From contig JAYOEY010000001.1 of assembly GCA_038116945.1 (NCBI GenBank), positions 248,001-312,000 of the forward strand: a stretch of 64,000 nt of DNA, written 5' to 3'. The position numbers and the translations under genes were made by a program. Positions 41,378 through 50,567 of this stretch are shown one piece after another (the stretch's first letter is position 1; each line of letters begins with the position of its first letter). This stretch comes from JAYOEY01 sp038116945 (GTDB taxonomy: Bacteria > Pseudomonadota > Alphaproteobacteria > MPNO01 > UBA2964). The notes beneath the pieces are model-generated. The model did no database searches. It was not told the DNA's origin and saw only the letters and a list, made by a program, of their open reading frames with translations.

Positions 41378-42886
41378 ATGTTAAAACATATAGTTAAAAC
41401 GATTCCTTCCAAAAGGAAATTAAGCCGGGATGAGCAGCTTGCCTGGAAAATTGCCGAGGTTGCAGAGGATTCGGCACCGATCGATGACGCGGTCTGCGAC
41501 ATGGTCGTCAACCGCATCATCGATAACGCTTCCGTCGCCCTCGCCGCGATCAATCGGGCCCCGCCAGCGGCTGCGCGTGCGCAGGCTCTGGGCCATCCGC
41601 GCGCGGGCGGGGCGCGCGTGTTCGGTCTGGGAACCGAGATCCGGGTCGATGCGGAGTGGGCGGCCTGGGCGAACGGCACGGCGGTGCGAGAGCTCGATTA
41701 CCACGATACGTTCCTGGCTGCCGATTATGCGCATCCGGGCGACAATATTCCGCCGGTGCTCGCGGTGGCGCAGCAGATGGGCAAGGACGGAAAGGCTCTT
41801 CTGGCCGGGATCGTTACGGGTTACGAAATCCAGATCAATCTGGTGCGGGCGATCTGTCTGCACGAGCACAAGATCGACCATATTGCGCATCTCGGCCCTT
41901 CGGCGGCGGCGGGTATCGGCACGCTGCTGGGAATGCCCGCCGAGACGATCTACCAGGCGGTTCAGCAGGCACTGCATGTAACGACCACGACCCGTCAGTC
42001 GCGCAAGGGCGAAATTTCGAGCTGGAAAGCCTTTGCCCCGGCCTTCGCGGGGAAGATGGCGATCGAGGCCGTGGATCGGTGCATGCGGGGGGAAGGGGCT
42101 CCGTCGCCGATCTATGAAGGCGAGGACGGCTTCATTGCGTGGCTTCTGAGCGGTCCGGACGCGGAATACAGCGTGCCTCTGCCGGAGCCGGGCGAATCGA
42201 AGCGGGCGATCCTCGATTCCTTCACAAAGGAACATTCGGCGGAGTATCAGAGCCAGGCCCTGATCGATCTGGCCTTCCGGATGCGGGAGAAGATCGACGA
42301 CTTCAATGCCATCGAAAAAATCGTTATCCATACCAGTCACCATACGCACTATGTGATCGGCACCGGGGCAGGGGATCCGCAGAAAATGGACCCCGACGCC
42401 AGCCGCGAAACGCTCGATCATTCGATCATGTATATCTTTGCGGTCGCGCTGCAGGACGGCGAATGGCACCACGTCCGGTCCTATGCGCCGGAGCGGGCCC
42501 GGCGGGAGGACACCGTCAGGCTATGGCACCGGATTTCGACGGTGGAAGACGCGGACTGGACAAAACGCTATCACGAGCCGGATCCCGACAGGCGCGCTTT
42601 CGGGGGCAGGGTCGAGATTACCCTTGCCGACGGTTCCGTCGTTTCGGACGAGATGGCTGTGGCGAACGCGCACACTCAGGGCGCGCGGCCGTTTGCCCGC
42701 ACCGATTACATCCGCAAGTTCGAGACGCTGACCGAAGGGCTGGTGTCGCCGGGGGAATGCCGGAGATTCCTCGATCTGGTGCAGGATCTGCCGAATCTGG
42801 ACGCGGAGTCGGTTTGCGGTCTCAATGTGGTTCTGGATCAGGCCGCGCTGATAAATGCCGAACGGGATACGAAAGGAATTTTCTGA
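41378..42886 (+). CDS. prpD: 2-methylcitrate dehydratase PrpD
   Basis: This 502-residue PrpD starts MLKHIVKTIPSKRKLSRDEQ with the usual class N-terminus, then RIIDNASVALAAINR, VRELDYHDTFLAADYAHPGDNIPPVLA, LGPSAAAGIGTLLGM and SSWKAFAPAFAGKMA. It dehydrates 2-methylcitrate to 2-methyl-cis-aconitate in the methylcitrate cycle of propionyl-CoA use. The gene is followed by prpB and prpC in the same direction; stop and next start share a base (TGATG). A promoter-like sequence sits right at the start codon. The N-terminus matches known relatives, so the ATG at 41378 is well supported despite lacking a ribosome site. Confidence 0.93.
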   Translation: MLKHIVKTIPSKRKLSRDEQLAWKIAEVAEDSAPIDDAVCDMVVNRIIDNASVALAAINRAPPAAARAQALGHPRAGGARVFGLGTEIRVDAEWAAWANGTAVRELDYHDTFLAADYAHPGDNIPPVLAVAQQMGKDGKALLAGIVTGYEIQINLVRAICLHEHKIDHIAHLGPSAAAGIGTLLGMPAETIYQAVQQALHVTTTTRQSRKGEISSWKAFAPAFAGKMAIEAVDRCMRGEGAPSPIYEGEDGFIAWLLSGPDAEYSVPLPEPGESKRAILDSFTKEHSAEYQSQALIDLAFRMREKIDDFNAIEKIVIHTSHHTHYVIGTGAGDPQKMDPDASRETLDHSIMYIFAVALQDGEWHHVRSYAPERARREDTVRLWHRISTVEDADWTKRYHEPDPDRRAFGGRVEITLADGSVVSDEMAVANAHTQGARPFARTDYIRKFETLTEGLVSPGECRRFLDLVQDLPNLDAESVCGLNVVLDQAALINAERDTKGIF

Positions 42887-43779
42887 TGCTGTTCACGGAA
42901 AGATCCGCCGCTGAAAAGCGATCCGCTTTTCGGGAAGCCCTGAAGGGAGACCGTATCCTGAAGTTTCCTGGGGCGTTTTCGCCCCTGGTGGCGCTTGAAA
43001 TCCAGCGTCACGGGTTTGACGGGGTCTATATCTCCGGCGCGGCGCTGGCCGCCGATCTCGGCCTGCCCGATATCGGGCTGACGACCCTGTCCGAGGTCAC
43101 GCAGCGTGGTCGCCAGATCGCGCGGGTGACGGAATTGCCTGCAATCATCGACATCGATACCGGGTTCGGCGAGCCGATGAGCGCTGCGCGTACGGTTCAG
43201 GAGCTGGAGGAGCTCGGTCTTGCGGGGTGTCACCTGGAGGATCAGGAAAATCCGAAACGGTGCGGTCACCTGGACAACAAGGCGGTGTTGCCGAGGGACG
43301 AAATGGTCCGCAAGATCAGGGCCGCCGCCGATGCCAAACGGGATCCGAATTTCCTTCTGATGGCCCGGACCGATGCGCGCGCTTCGGAAGGGATGGCCGC
43401 CGCGATCGACCGCGCCAAGGCCTATGTCGACGCGGGTGCCGATGCGATTTTTCCGGAGGCCATGCAGGGCGCGGCCGAGTTCGAGGAATTCCGCAAGGCG
43501 GTGAATGTCCCGATGCTGGCCAACATGACGGAATTCGGGAAATCGCCGCTGCTGTCCGCCGGCGAGCTGGGATCGATCGGCTACGACATCGTGATATATC
43601 CGGTGACCACACTCCGTGTGGCGATGGGCGCGATAGGGCGCGGTCTCGGCGAGATTGCTCAGACCGGAACCCAGTCCGGGCTGGTCCAGGAAATGCAGAC
43701 ACGTGCGGACCTGTACGAGTTGATCCGCTACGAGGACTACAACCGGTTCGATCAGTCGGTATTCAATTTCCGGGTCTGA
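42886..43779 (+). CDS. prpB: 2-methylisocitrate lyase PrpB
   Basis: This 297-residue methylisocitrate lyase has the catalytic loop K124-R-C-G-H128 in NPKRCGHLDNK, preceded by IIDIDTGFGEP (metal site) and HLEDQE, and followed by LLMARTDARASEGM and TEFGKSPLLSAGEL. It cleaves 2-methylisocitrate to pyruvate and succinate. Upstream frame to 42139 is open only as an antisense-type extension; the start is the ATG at 42886 that overlaps the prpD stop. Together with prpD and prpC it makes the core of the methylcitrate cycle. Confidence 0.95.
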   Translation: MLFTERSAAEKRSAFREALKGDRILKFPGAFSPLVALEIQRHGFDGVYISGAALAADLGLPDIGLTTLSEVTQRGRQIARVTELPAIIDIDTGFGEPMSAARTVQELEELGLAGCHLEDQENPKRCGHLDNKAVLPRDEMVRKIRAAADAKRDPNFLLMARTDARASEGMAAAIDRAKAYVDAGADAIFPEAMQGAAEFEEFRKAVNVPMLANMTEFGKSPLLSAGELGSIGYDIVIYPVTTLRVAMGAIGRGLGEIAQTGTQSGLVQEMQTRADLYELIRYEDYNRFDQSVFNFRV

Positions 43780-43798
43780 TCCCCACGAGGAGAAGAAA

Positions 43799-44929
43799 AT
43801 GGCGCGTACATCCAATATCCGGAAGGGGCTGGACGGGGTTCTTGTCGACGTAACGTCCGTTTCGCGGGTCGTCCCCGAGACCAATTCCCTGACCTATCGA
43901 GGATACGCGGTACAGGACCTCTGCGAACATTGCTGTTTCGAGGAGGTCGCCTACCTGTTGTGGAACGGCGAGCTTCCGACCCGGTCTCAGCTCAATACGT
44001 TTCGGAAGAACGAACGCAAGCGTCGCGAATTGTCGCGCGATCATCTTGCCGTGATCCGCAAATATCCGAAACGCGCGCATCCGATGGACACGATCCGGAC
44101 ATCGGTCAGTTTCCTTGGCGCGACCGATACGTCGTGGGGCGGCGAAGCGCCCGAAAATGACCGCCGCCGGGCGCTGGACCTGCTGGCCAAGATTCCGACG
44201 ATGATCGCTACGGATTACCGCTACCGGAAAGGCAAGCGCCGGATCGCGCCGCGTGACGATCTCGGCATTTCGGAGAATTTCCTGCGCATGTGTTTCGGCG
44301 AGGTGCCGCCGAAGGAGGTGGTGAAGGCGTTCGACGTATCGCTGATCCTCTATGCCGAGCACAGCTTCAACGCGTCTACCTTCGCCAGCCGGGTGGTCAC
44401 GTCGACGATGTCGGATATGTACAGCGCGGTTACCGCCGGGATCGGCGCGCTGAAGGGACCGCTGCACGGCGGCGCCAACGAAGCCGTCATGCATATGCTG
44501 CTGGAGATCGGAAGCGCCGATAAGGCGGAAACGTGGCTCAGGAAGGCGTTTGCGGACAAGCGTGTCGTGATGGGCTTCGGCCACCGCGTATACAAATGGG
44601 GCGATTCACGCGTGCCGACCATGCACAAATGCCTCGAAGACCTGTCAGCCTGGCGGAAGGAGCCACGCTGGCTGGAAATTGAGGCGGTTCTCCAGAAAAT
44701 CATGCTGGAGGAAAAGAACATTCATCCGAACCTCGATTATCCGGCAGGGCCGGCCTATTACCTGATGGGCTTCGACATCGACATGTACACGCCGATCTTC
44801 GTCATGAGCCGGATCACCGGCTGGACGGCGCACATCATGGAACAGGACGCCGACAACCGTCTGATCCGGCCGCTTTCGGCCTATACCGGGGTGAAACAGC
44901 GCAAGGTGCCCGCGATTGCAAAGCGGTAA
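43799..44929 (+). CDS. prpC: 2-methylcitrate synthase PrpC
   Basis: This 376-residue citrate synthase-fold enzyme has AEHSFNASTFASRVVTST, GALKGPLHGGANEAVMHML, the signature GFGHRVYKWGDSRVPTM and YPAGPAYYLMGFDIDMYTPIFVMSRITGW. The histidines and DxR of the signature, with the prpD/prpB neighbours, identify it as the propionyl-CoA-using 2-methylcitrate synthase. AGGAGAAGAAA precedes the ATG. The next gene overlaps or abuts its 3' end, so a fourth gene joins the operon. No prpF or acnD is present; PrpD fills the dehydratase step. Confidence 0.93.
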   Translation: MARTSNIRKGLDGVLVDVTSVSRVVPETNSLTYRGYAVQDLCEHCCFEEVAYLLWNGELPTRSQLNTFRKNERKRRELSRDHLAVIRKYPKRAHPMDTIRTSVSFLGATDTSWGGEAPENDRRRALDLLAKIPTMIATDYRYRKGKRRIAPRDDLGISENFLRMCFGEVPPKEVVKAFDVSLILYAEHSFNASTFASRVVTSTMSDMYSAVTAGIGALKGPLHGGANEAVMHMLLEIGSADKAETWLRKAFADKRVVMGFGHRVYKWGDSRVPTMHKCLEDLSAWRKEPRWLEIEAVLQKIMLEEKNIHPNLDYPAGPAYYLMGFDIDMYTPIFVMSRITGWTAHIMEQDADNRLIRPLSAYTGVKQRKVPAIAKR

Positions 44930-44939
44930 ATCCGGGACG

Positions 44940-46307
44940 TTGCCTGACCGGCTTCCCGACCGGAGTACCAGTTTTCTGCTTGCCGGTCCGGTCGGCAGGG
45001 TTTTGCTGCGCCCGTGGTTCGACCGGGTTGCTCTCCATTTCGTGGCCAACTGGTATCTGCCGATGTCCCGGGGATGGGCGGCTGGAATTGGGTCGGGGGG
45101 ATCGTTCGAGAGATTTCGCAACCAGATCGGCCCGGCGGCGGACCGCCTGGGAAATGCAAAAGCCCTGCTGGTCGAGATGCAGGATCAGCTTCGCCTTCAG
45201 CAGGAGGCGGCCGCAAAATGGGAAAACGTATTTTTTGGCGGTTCGGCGCCGGAAAAATCCGTGTTGCTTGAAGCGGAGGTCAGGCGCGTCGATACGACGA
45301 ATCGCCTGATGTTCATGCGGCGGCATTTCGCGGGGGTGCGGCGCAGCCTTCCCGCGGCCCGCTGGCAGGTTGCCGGTCCTGACGAGACGCGGCTGCGGCA
45401 GATGGATCGTCTGGCAGATCCGGCCGCTGCTTTTTCCGGAACAGAACGGAGCAGGATATACGAGTCGCACGCCGTACCGGGACCGAGGGGAGACGAGTTC
45501 TGGATCCGGATGCGACCGCCGGTGCTGGGCACCGGGGAGTGGGCCTGGTGCAGGGTCCAAATGCCCCGTAACGGAGATGTGAAAGGCATCCTGATCCTGC
45601 TCCAGGGGATTTTCATTGAGCCGGAAATGTGGCGATCTCTCGCTGCGCCGGCCGCGACCCTGGTCGACAGGGGAATTGCTCTGATAACCCCTGAAGCGCC
45701 CTGGCATGGGCGGCGCTGCCCGTTGGGCGAATATGGCGGGGAAAGTATCCTGGGCCGCGGCCCGCTGGGGTTCATCGACGCCCTGGAAGCGGCTGTCGTG
45801 GAAGCCGGACAGTGGATTCAGTGGGGCCGAGAACGGACCGACGCCCCGATTGCTATCGGAGGCGTCAGTCTTGGGGCGCTGACCGCGCAGGTCGTCCTAT
45901 CCGCGTCGAGCAACTGGCCGGAATCGGCCCGACCGGATGGCGGACTGCTGGTTACGACGACAGACGATATGGTCGAGGCGGCATTCGACGGTTCGCTCGC
46001 TACCGCGACGGGTCTCAGGAAGAAAATGCAGGACGCCGGCTGGACGCGCGATGCCCTGGGAAAATTTGCGCCATTGCTTGAGCCATCCCCCGATGTCCCG
46101 ATCGACCCGGACAAGATTGTCATGGTTCTGGGAAGCGAAGATACGATTACGGCCTACAGGGGTGGATGTTCCCTGGCCGAAAAATGGCTGGTTCCTTCTG
46201 GCAATCTTTTCGTGAGCCGGCGCGGACATTTTTCCGCATCGCTCGGCCTCTGCCGGGATGTCGCGCCGCTCGACCGGATGGCCGATATCCTTCTCGCTAA
46301 CGGCTGA
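44940..46307 (+). CDS. Alpha/beta hydrolase fused to an N-terminal helical region
   Basis: This protein of about 455 residues has a nucleophile motif GGVSLGALTA, an oxyanion/lid region LLQGIFIEPEMW and TPEAPWHGRRCP, and an acid/base region MVLGSEDTITAYRGG and RRGHFSASL. It looks like the DUF2048/ABHD18-type hydrolases. The first 150 residues are Arg- and Trp-rich with RPWFDRVALHFVANW and may be helical. No ribosome site is strong; TTG 44940 is the likelier start, with TTG 44916 (inside prpC) possible. Being at the end of prpDBC it may act on a thioester or ester linked to propionate, but this is inference. Confidence 0.75.
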   Translation: MPDRLPDRSTSFLLAGPVGRVLLRPWFDRVALHFVANWYLPMSRGWAAGIGSGGSFERFRNQIGPAADRLGNAKALLVEMQDQLRLQQEAAAKWENVFFGGSAPEKSVLLEAEVRRVDTTNRLMFMRRHFAGVRRSLPAARWQVAGPDETRLRQMDRLADPAAAFSGTERSRIYESHAVPGPRGDEFWIRMRPPVLGTGEWAWCRVQMPRNGDVKGILILLQGIFIEPEMWRSLAAPAATLVDRGIALITPEAPWHGRRCPLGEYGGESILGRGPLGFIDALEAAVVEAGQWIQWGRERTDAPIAIGGVSLGALTAQVVLSASSNWPESARPDGGLLVTTTDDMVEAAFDGSLATATGLRKKMQDAGWTRDALGKFAPLLEPSPDVPIDPDKIVMVLGSEDTITAYRGGCSLAEKWLVPSGNLFVSRRGHFSASLGLCRDVAPLDRMADILLANG

Positions 46308-47217
46308 TCTGGGGAGTAGGCGGCGTTTTTTTCTGCATGGCCTCCCGGTGCACGATATAGACGCAGGATGCGAGAATTATCGCACCACCGCCGACCGCCC
46401 AGAGGTCGGGTACTTCGCCGAAAAAGAGGAACCCGGCGATCCCTGATATGATGATTCGCGTGAAGTCGAACGGTGCGATAATTGTCATTTCGCCGGTGCC
46501 GTAGGCCCGGGTCAGGCAGTACTGGCCGGACGATCCGAAAAAACCCAGCAGGACGAGCCAGGCCCATTCGGTCGGGGTTGGCATCTCCATCACGAACAGG
46601 GCCGGAACGCCGAGGATCACGGTGCCGTACATCAGGAAGTAGAACACGATTTTTTGCGCCTGTTCGGTTCGTGTCAGGTCCTTCATGGTGGCGAGGGCGC
46701 AGGCAGCGAGGATGGCGCCCAGTATTGCGACCATCGCCGCCGGATCGATTCCGGCTTGCGGCTTGACCACCAGAAGGACTCCGCAAAAGCCTGCCAGGGT
46801 TGCCATTGTTCGGCGCAGCCGGACCCGTTCCCCGAGAAACAGTGCGGCGATGATGATCGACCAGAGCGGTATGGTGAAGGTCAGGACGGTCGCATCGGCC
46901 AGCAGCATGTGATGCACCGCGTATACAGCACAGAACAGAGATGTCGCGCCGAAAAAGGCTCTCCAGAAAAGGGCTGCGTGACGTTCCGATTTGAGCGCCC
47001 CGATCCCGTTTGCAAACAGCCAGGGAAGGCAGAACAGGAGGCTCATGAACATGCGGAACGCGCCGACCTCGAGAACCGGGAGGGTTCTCATGAGAATTTT
47101 CGCCGTGACGAACATGCCGGTCAGAAGGCTTACCGCCAGCAGCATCCAAAGCACGCCGATCACGTTGGGCGACAGGATGGAATTGTTGCCCGCTGGTCCG
47201 GCTTGTTGGGAAGTCAT
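46297..47217 (-). CDS. EamA/DMT-family permease
   Basis: This 306-residue protein has about ten transmembrane segments in two EamA repeats. The first half contains LMRTLPVLEVGAFRMFMSLLFCLPWLF and the FTIPLWSIIIAALFLGERVRLRR block typical of DMT exporters; the second ends with PFDFTRIIISGIAGFLFFGEVPDLWAVGG. It likely exports an amino acid or other metabolite. Its last bases overlap the convergent hydrolase by 11 bases, and it is divergent from a NIPSNAP gene at 47352. Confidence 0.87.
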   Translation of the reverse strand: MTSQQAGPAGNNSILSPNVIGVLWMLLAVSLLTGMFVTAKILMRTLPVLEVGAFRMFMSLLFCLPWLFANGIGALKSERHAALFWRAFFGATSLFCAVYAVHHMLLADATVLTFTIPLWSIIIAALFLGERVRLRRTMATLAGFCGVLLVVKPQAGIDPAAMVAILGAILAACALATMKDLTRTEQAQKIVFYFLMYGTVILGVPALFVMEMPTPTEWAWLVLLGFFGSSGQYCLTRAYGTGEMTIIAPFDFTRIIISGIAGFLFFGEVPDLWAVGGGAIILASCVYIVHREAMQKKTPPTPQISR

Positions 47218-47351
47218 CTGGCCTGAGTTGGCGTAAGAAAAAAGGGTGCAGGCAGTATTACCTGTAATCGGCTTGGGGCGCTACTCGGTCGCACCGGGTA
47301 GCGTCGCATCGGGAGAAATGCTCATATGCCGGAAATCGACAGGAACCGGCG

Positions 47352-47666
47352 ATGATTTACGAAGAACGAATATATACCATTCAGCCTGGAAAAATGGCTG
47401 AATACCTTGATAACTACGAACGGTTGGGCCTTCCGGTGCAGATGGAAGTGCTGGGTACCCTTGTCGGGTTCTGGCACACCGATGTGGGAGGGCTGAACAG
47501 GGTTGTTCATATCTGGGGATACGACAGCCTCGACGACAGGCTTGAACGGCGAGCGGCGCTTGCGGCGCATCCGGGGTGGCCAGCCTATCTCGATGTTGCT
47601 TTGCCGCTGATCGTCGAACAGGAAAACCGCGTCCTGATTCCCGCCAGCTTCTCGCCTGCAAGATAA
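47352..47666 (+). CDS. NIPSNAP-family protein (second copy)
   Basis: This 104-residue protein has RIYTIQPGKMAEYLDNYE and VVHIWGYDSLDDRLERRAAL, the same two blocks as the 37374 copy. It is single, between the EamA gene (divergent) and the alanine dehydrogenase gene (convergent, 9 bases away). Ferredoxin-like dimeric alpha/beta barrel fold; function unknown. The two copies differ in about half of their residues and probably do different jobs. Confidence 0.85.
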   Translation: MIYEERIYTIQPGKMAEYLDNYERLGLPVQMEVLGTLVGFWHTDVGGLNRVVHIWGYDSLDDRLERRAALAAHPGWPAYLDVALPLIVEQENRVLIPASFSPAR

Positions 47667-47675
47667 GGACGCACG

Positions 47676-48794
47676 TCACGCGCCGAGCGCGGCAAGCGGA
47701 TCGGCGTAATCGAGCCCCTGGGCGTTCGCAACAGCTTCGTGGGTCACGAGCCCGTTATGGATGTTGAGGCCGTGAAGCAGGTGACTGTCATCGCGCAGCG
47801 CCTTGACGACGCCGGATTCCGCCAGACGGAGTATGAAGGGCAGGGTCGCGTTGTTGAGCGCGAAGGTGGACGTGCGGGCCACTGCGCCAGGCATGTTTGT
47901 GACGCAGTAATGGACAACGCCTTCCTCGATGTAATACGGGTCTGAATGGGTGGTCGGCCTGCTGGTTTCAACGCAGCCGCCCTGATCGATCGCGACATCG
48001 ACGATCACCGATCCGCGTTTCATGGCTTTCACCATGTCGCGTGTGACCAGGCGAGGCGCTTCCGCTCCGGGTACAAGCACCGCTCCGATCACCAGATCGG
48101 CCTCCAGCACGGCCTCTTCGATGCTGAGCGACGTTGAGTAAAGCGTCGTGATCAGGCTCTGAAACTGAAAATCGAGTTCAGCCATTCGCCGCTGCGCCTT
48201 GTCGATGACGGTAACGCTCGCGCCCATGCCGGTCGCGACGAAGGCCGCGTTTGCGCCGACCACGCCGCCGCCGATGATGACGACTTTTCCCTGCGTTACG
48301 CCCGGCACGCCGCCAAGCAGGACGCCGCGGCCGCCGCGTTCGATCTCGAGCCCGGTGGCCCCGGCCTGCACCGCCATGCGACCCGCGACCTCGCTCATCG
48401 GGGCGAGGAGGGGGAGTCCGCCTTCGCGATCAGTGACGGTTTCGTAGGCAATGGCGGTCGCACCGCTCTTCAGGAGGCCCTCGGTCTGGGCATCGTCTGG
48501 CGCGAGATGGAGGTAGGTAAAAAGGGCCTGTCCTTTTCGGAGCAGCGCTATCTCCCCGGCTTGCGGTTCTTTCACCTTGATGACGAGGTCGGCCGCCGCG
48601 AACACCGCTTCGGCATCGGCAGCGATCTTCGCGCCGGCGGCTTCATAATGCTCGTCGTCGATCCCGATCGCATGTCCGGCATCGTGCTGAATGAACACCT
48701 CATGGCCGCGTCGGGTCAGTTCCAGGACACCCGGCGGAGTCATGCCGACCCGGTACTCGTGGTTCTTGATCTCCTTTGGAATGCCGACTCGCAT
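47676..48794 (-). CDS. ald: Alanine dehydrogenase
   Basis: This 372-residue enzyme has the Ald start MRVGIPKEIKNHEYRVG, lysine K75 in VKVKEPQ and H96 in FTYLHLAPD as active-site residues, and the NAD fold KVVIIGGGVVGANAAFVATGMGA. It ends in VTNMPGAVARTSTFALNNATLPF. It interconverts L-alanine and pyruvate with NAD and ammonia. Length and motif order match known Ald. It could feed pyruvate made by PrpB, or assimilate alanine; no direct operon partner. It is divergent from the quinone oxidoreductase gene at 48897. Confidence 0.95.
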   Translation of the reverse strand: MRVGIPKEIKNHEYRVGMTPPGVLELTRRGHEVFIQHDAGHAIGIDDEHYEAAGAKIAADAEAVFAAADLVIKVKEPQAGEIALLRKGQALFTYLHLAPDDAQTEGLLKSGATAIAYETVTDREGGLPLLAPMSEVAGRMAVQAGATGLEIERGGRGVLLGGVPGVTQGKVVIIGGGVVGANAAFVATGMGASVTVIDKAQRRMAELDFQFQSLITTLYSTSLSIEEAVLEADLVIGAVLVPGAEAPRLVTRDMVKAMKRGSVIVDVAIDQGGCVETSRPTTHSDPYYIEEGVVHYCVTNMPGAVARTSTFALNNATLPFILRLAESGVVKALRDDSHLLHGLNIHNGLVTHEAVANAQGLDYADPLAALGA

Positions 48795-48896
48795 GATCGT
48801 CTCCTGCCGCAGTTGCGGAAAATTTGTCCGGCGTTCCCGGACAGGGCTCTGCTTTCGAGATAAGATCGCGCCATTCGATTAACAAGGACAGTACAG

Positions 48897-49904
48897 ATGC
48901 GCGCGCTGATGTTGCACGAATTGGGAGAGCCGGAGGATTTGCGTCTCGAGGAGGTTCGTCCGCCGGTTCCGGGGCCTGGCGAGGTGCTGGTCGATCTCTA
49001 CGCCGCGGCGGTGAATTTTCCCGATCTGCTGAGCATTCAGGGCAAGTATCAGCTCCGTCCCGATATGCCCTTCGCGCCGGGCAAGGAAGGAGCGGGGATT
49101 GTATCGGCGGTAGGCGAGGGCGTTACCCGGGTGAAACCGGGGGATCGGGTGATGATCCAGGTAGATTGGGGAAGCTTCGCGGAGCAGGCCGTGGCGCCGG
49201 AACACGATTGCTACCCGGTGCCGGACGGGATCGGGCTTGACCAGGCCGCTGCCGTGGGGATCGCCTATCAGACCGCCTGGTTTTCGCTCACTGACCGGGC
49301 AAACGTGCAGAAGGGCGAAACCGTCCTGGTAACGGCTGCGAGCGGCAGTGTCGGTCTGGCTACCATGCAGCTTGCGAAGAACGTATTCGGTTGCAGGGTG
49401 ATCGCCGGTCTCACCACCATGTCGAAGGCAAAAGATGCGCTGGCCAACGGTGCGGACGATGTGATCGATCTGTCGGCCGACAATCCGAGGGATGCGATCC
49501 GGGATCAGGTTTTTGCCCTTACCGGCGGAGACGGGGTCGACGTCGTTATCGAAATAAGCGGAGGCGAGATTTTTGCCGGCGCGCTGCGCTGTCTCAAATT
49601 CAGGGGGCGTCTCGTGGTCGTTGGATTCACTTCAGGCGATATACCCGAAATGCGGACCAACTATCTGTTGCTCAAGAATATTTCGGTTCTGGGCGTCGAC
49701 CGTTCCCAGTATCGCGACCTGTGGCCGGACGCGATGCAGGAAGCGCAGGCGGAGATCTTCGCGCACATGGTCAATGGCAGGATTTCGATGCCGATCCAGG
49801 CGCGTTTTCCGATGGAGGAAATCGTCCCGGCGTTCGACATCATCCGCAATCGCGATGTCCGGGGGAAAATCGTTCTGACGATCCGGGAAGAGGCGCAGAA
49901 ATGA
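48897..49904 (+). CDS. NADPH:quinone oxidoreductase (MDR family)
   Basis: This 335-residue zinc-independent medium-chain dehydrogenase/reductase has the QOR pattern AVNFPDLLSIQGKYQLRPDMPFAPGKEGAGIV, the cofactor motif VTAASGSVGLATMQLAK and a C-terminal GRISMPIQARFPMEEIVPAF. No structural zinc cysteine cluster is visible. It probably reduces a quinone or an alpha,beta-unsaturated carbonyl with NADPH. It is alone on its transcript and is followed by a terminator hairpin shared with the convergent VOC gene. Confidence 0.88.
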   Translation: MRALMLHELGEPEDLRLEEVRPPVPGPGEVLVDLYAAAVNFPDLLSIQGKYQLRPDMPFAPGKEGAGIVSAVGEGVTRVKPGDRVMIQVDWGSFAEQAVAPEHDCYPVPDGIGLDQAAAVGIAYQTAWFSLTDRANVQKGETVLVTAASGSVGLATMQLAKNVFGCRVIAGLTTMSKAKDALANGADDVIDLSADNPRDAIRDQVFALTGGDGVDVVIEISGGEIFAGALRCLKFRGRLVVVGFTSGDIPEMRTNYLLLKNISVLGVDRSQYRDLWPDAMQEAQAEIFAHMVNGRISMPIQARFPMEEIVPAFDIIRNRDVRGKIVLTIREEAQK

Positions 49905-49906
49905 AA

Positions 49907-49934
49907 AATCCCGGCCGCGCTAACGGCCGGGATT
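49907..49934. terminator. Hairpin terminator between convergent genes
   Basis: An 11-bp stem (49907-49917 with 49924-49934) with a 6-base loop follows the quinone oxidoreductase stop by 2 bases. A-rich bases precede and a weak TTGTT follows, so it may act in both directions. Confidence 0.7.
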
Positions 49935-49958
49935 GTTCGTCGGGTTAACTGGAAAAAC

Positions 49959-50528
49959 CTACCACTTCTTGGCGGGAAGCGGATTGTCCCGAGCTTCCTC
50001 GAGGCTGCTCACGCGATGGAACTGGTTCGCGGGACGCAGATGGCCGTCCTTGTCTACCTGGTCCATGTCGCAATAGAGCTCGAACTCGAAACCGTCGGGA
50101 TCGCAGAAATGCAATGCCGCGTTGCCGCCGGCACCCTTGCGCCCCTGGAAGACGACCGGAATGTTGTTCTCCTGAAGATAGTCGCGGGCCTTGAACAGGA
50201 CGTCGATACTGTCGACTTCAAGGGCGAGATGCTCCATTTTCAGGGCTTCTTCGCCCTGCGGGCGGCGCTTTGCCTTTCCCGGCTTTAGGCCGATCGCGTG
50301 ATGATCCGAGCCGCAGCGGAAGAAAACCATGCCGATCTCGTTCCGGTCGGTCTCTTCGAAGCCCATCACTTCGCTCCAGAACCGGGCGGTGCGCTCGACA
50401 TCGGTGACTTCGTATACAAAATGTCCGAGCTTGTTCACCTTGATGGGCGATTTGCCGGTATAGCTCTCGGGGTGGTGCTTTTCGGCGGCTTCGCGCTGTG
50501 TGTCTACGTGGGTTGCCAGTGTGGCCAT
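49959..50528 (-). CDS. VOC-superfamily (extradiol dioxygenase-like) protein
   Basis: This 189-residue protein has LGHFVYEVTDVERTARFWSEVMGF, MEHLALEVDSIDVLF and DPDGFEFELYCDMDQVD, giving candidate metal ligands His, His and Glu as in catechol 2,3-dioxygenase-like VOC enzymes. The start is the ATG at 50528 behind GAGGAGGAAG; a longer frame from 50567 would read through this ribosome site and is rejected. It is the last gene of a minus-strand run after the nitroreductase. The substrate is unknown. Confidence 0.85.
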   Translation of the reverse strand: MATLATHVDTQREAAEKHHPESYTGKSPIKVNKLGHFVYEVTDVERTARFWSEVMGFEETDRNEIGMVFFRCGSDHHAIGLKPGKAKRRPQGEEALKMEHLALEVDSIDVLFKARDYLQENNIPVVFQGRKGAGGNAALHFCDPDGFEFELYCDMDQVDKDGHLRPANQFHRVSSLEEARDNPLPAKKW

Positions 50529-50567
50529 GTCTTCCTCCTCTGACGACGTTGTCGAGTAGCGATTCAA

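Noticed and set aside
42139..42885. Upstream extension of the prpB frame
   Set aside because: It lies over prpD in another frame, and the PrpB N-terminus and TGATG coupling place the start at 42886.
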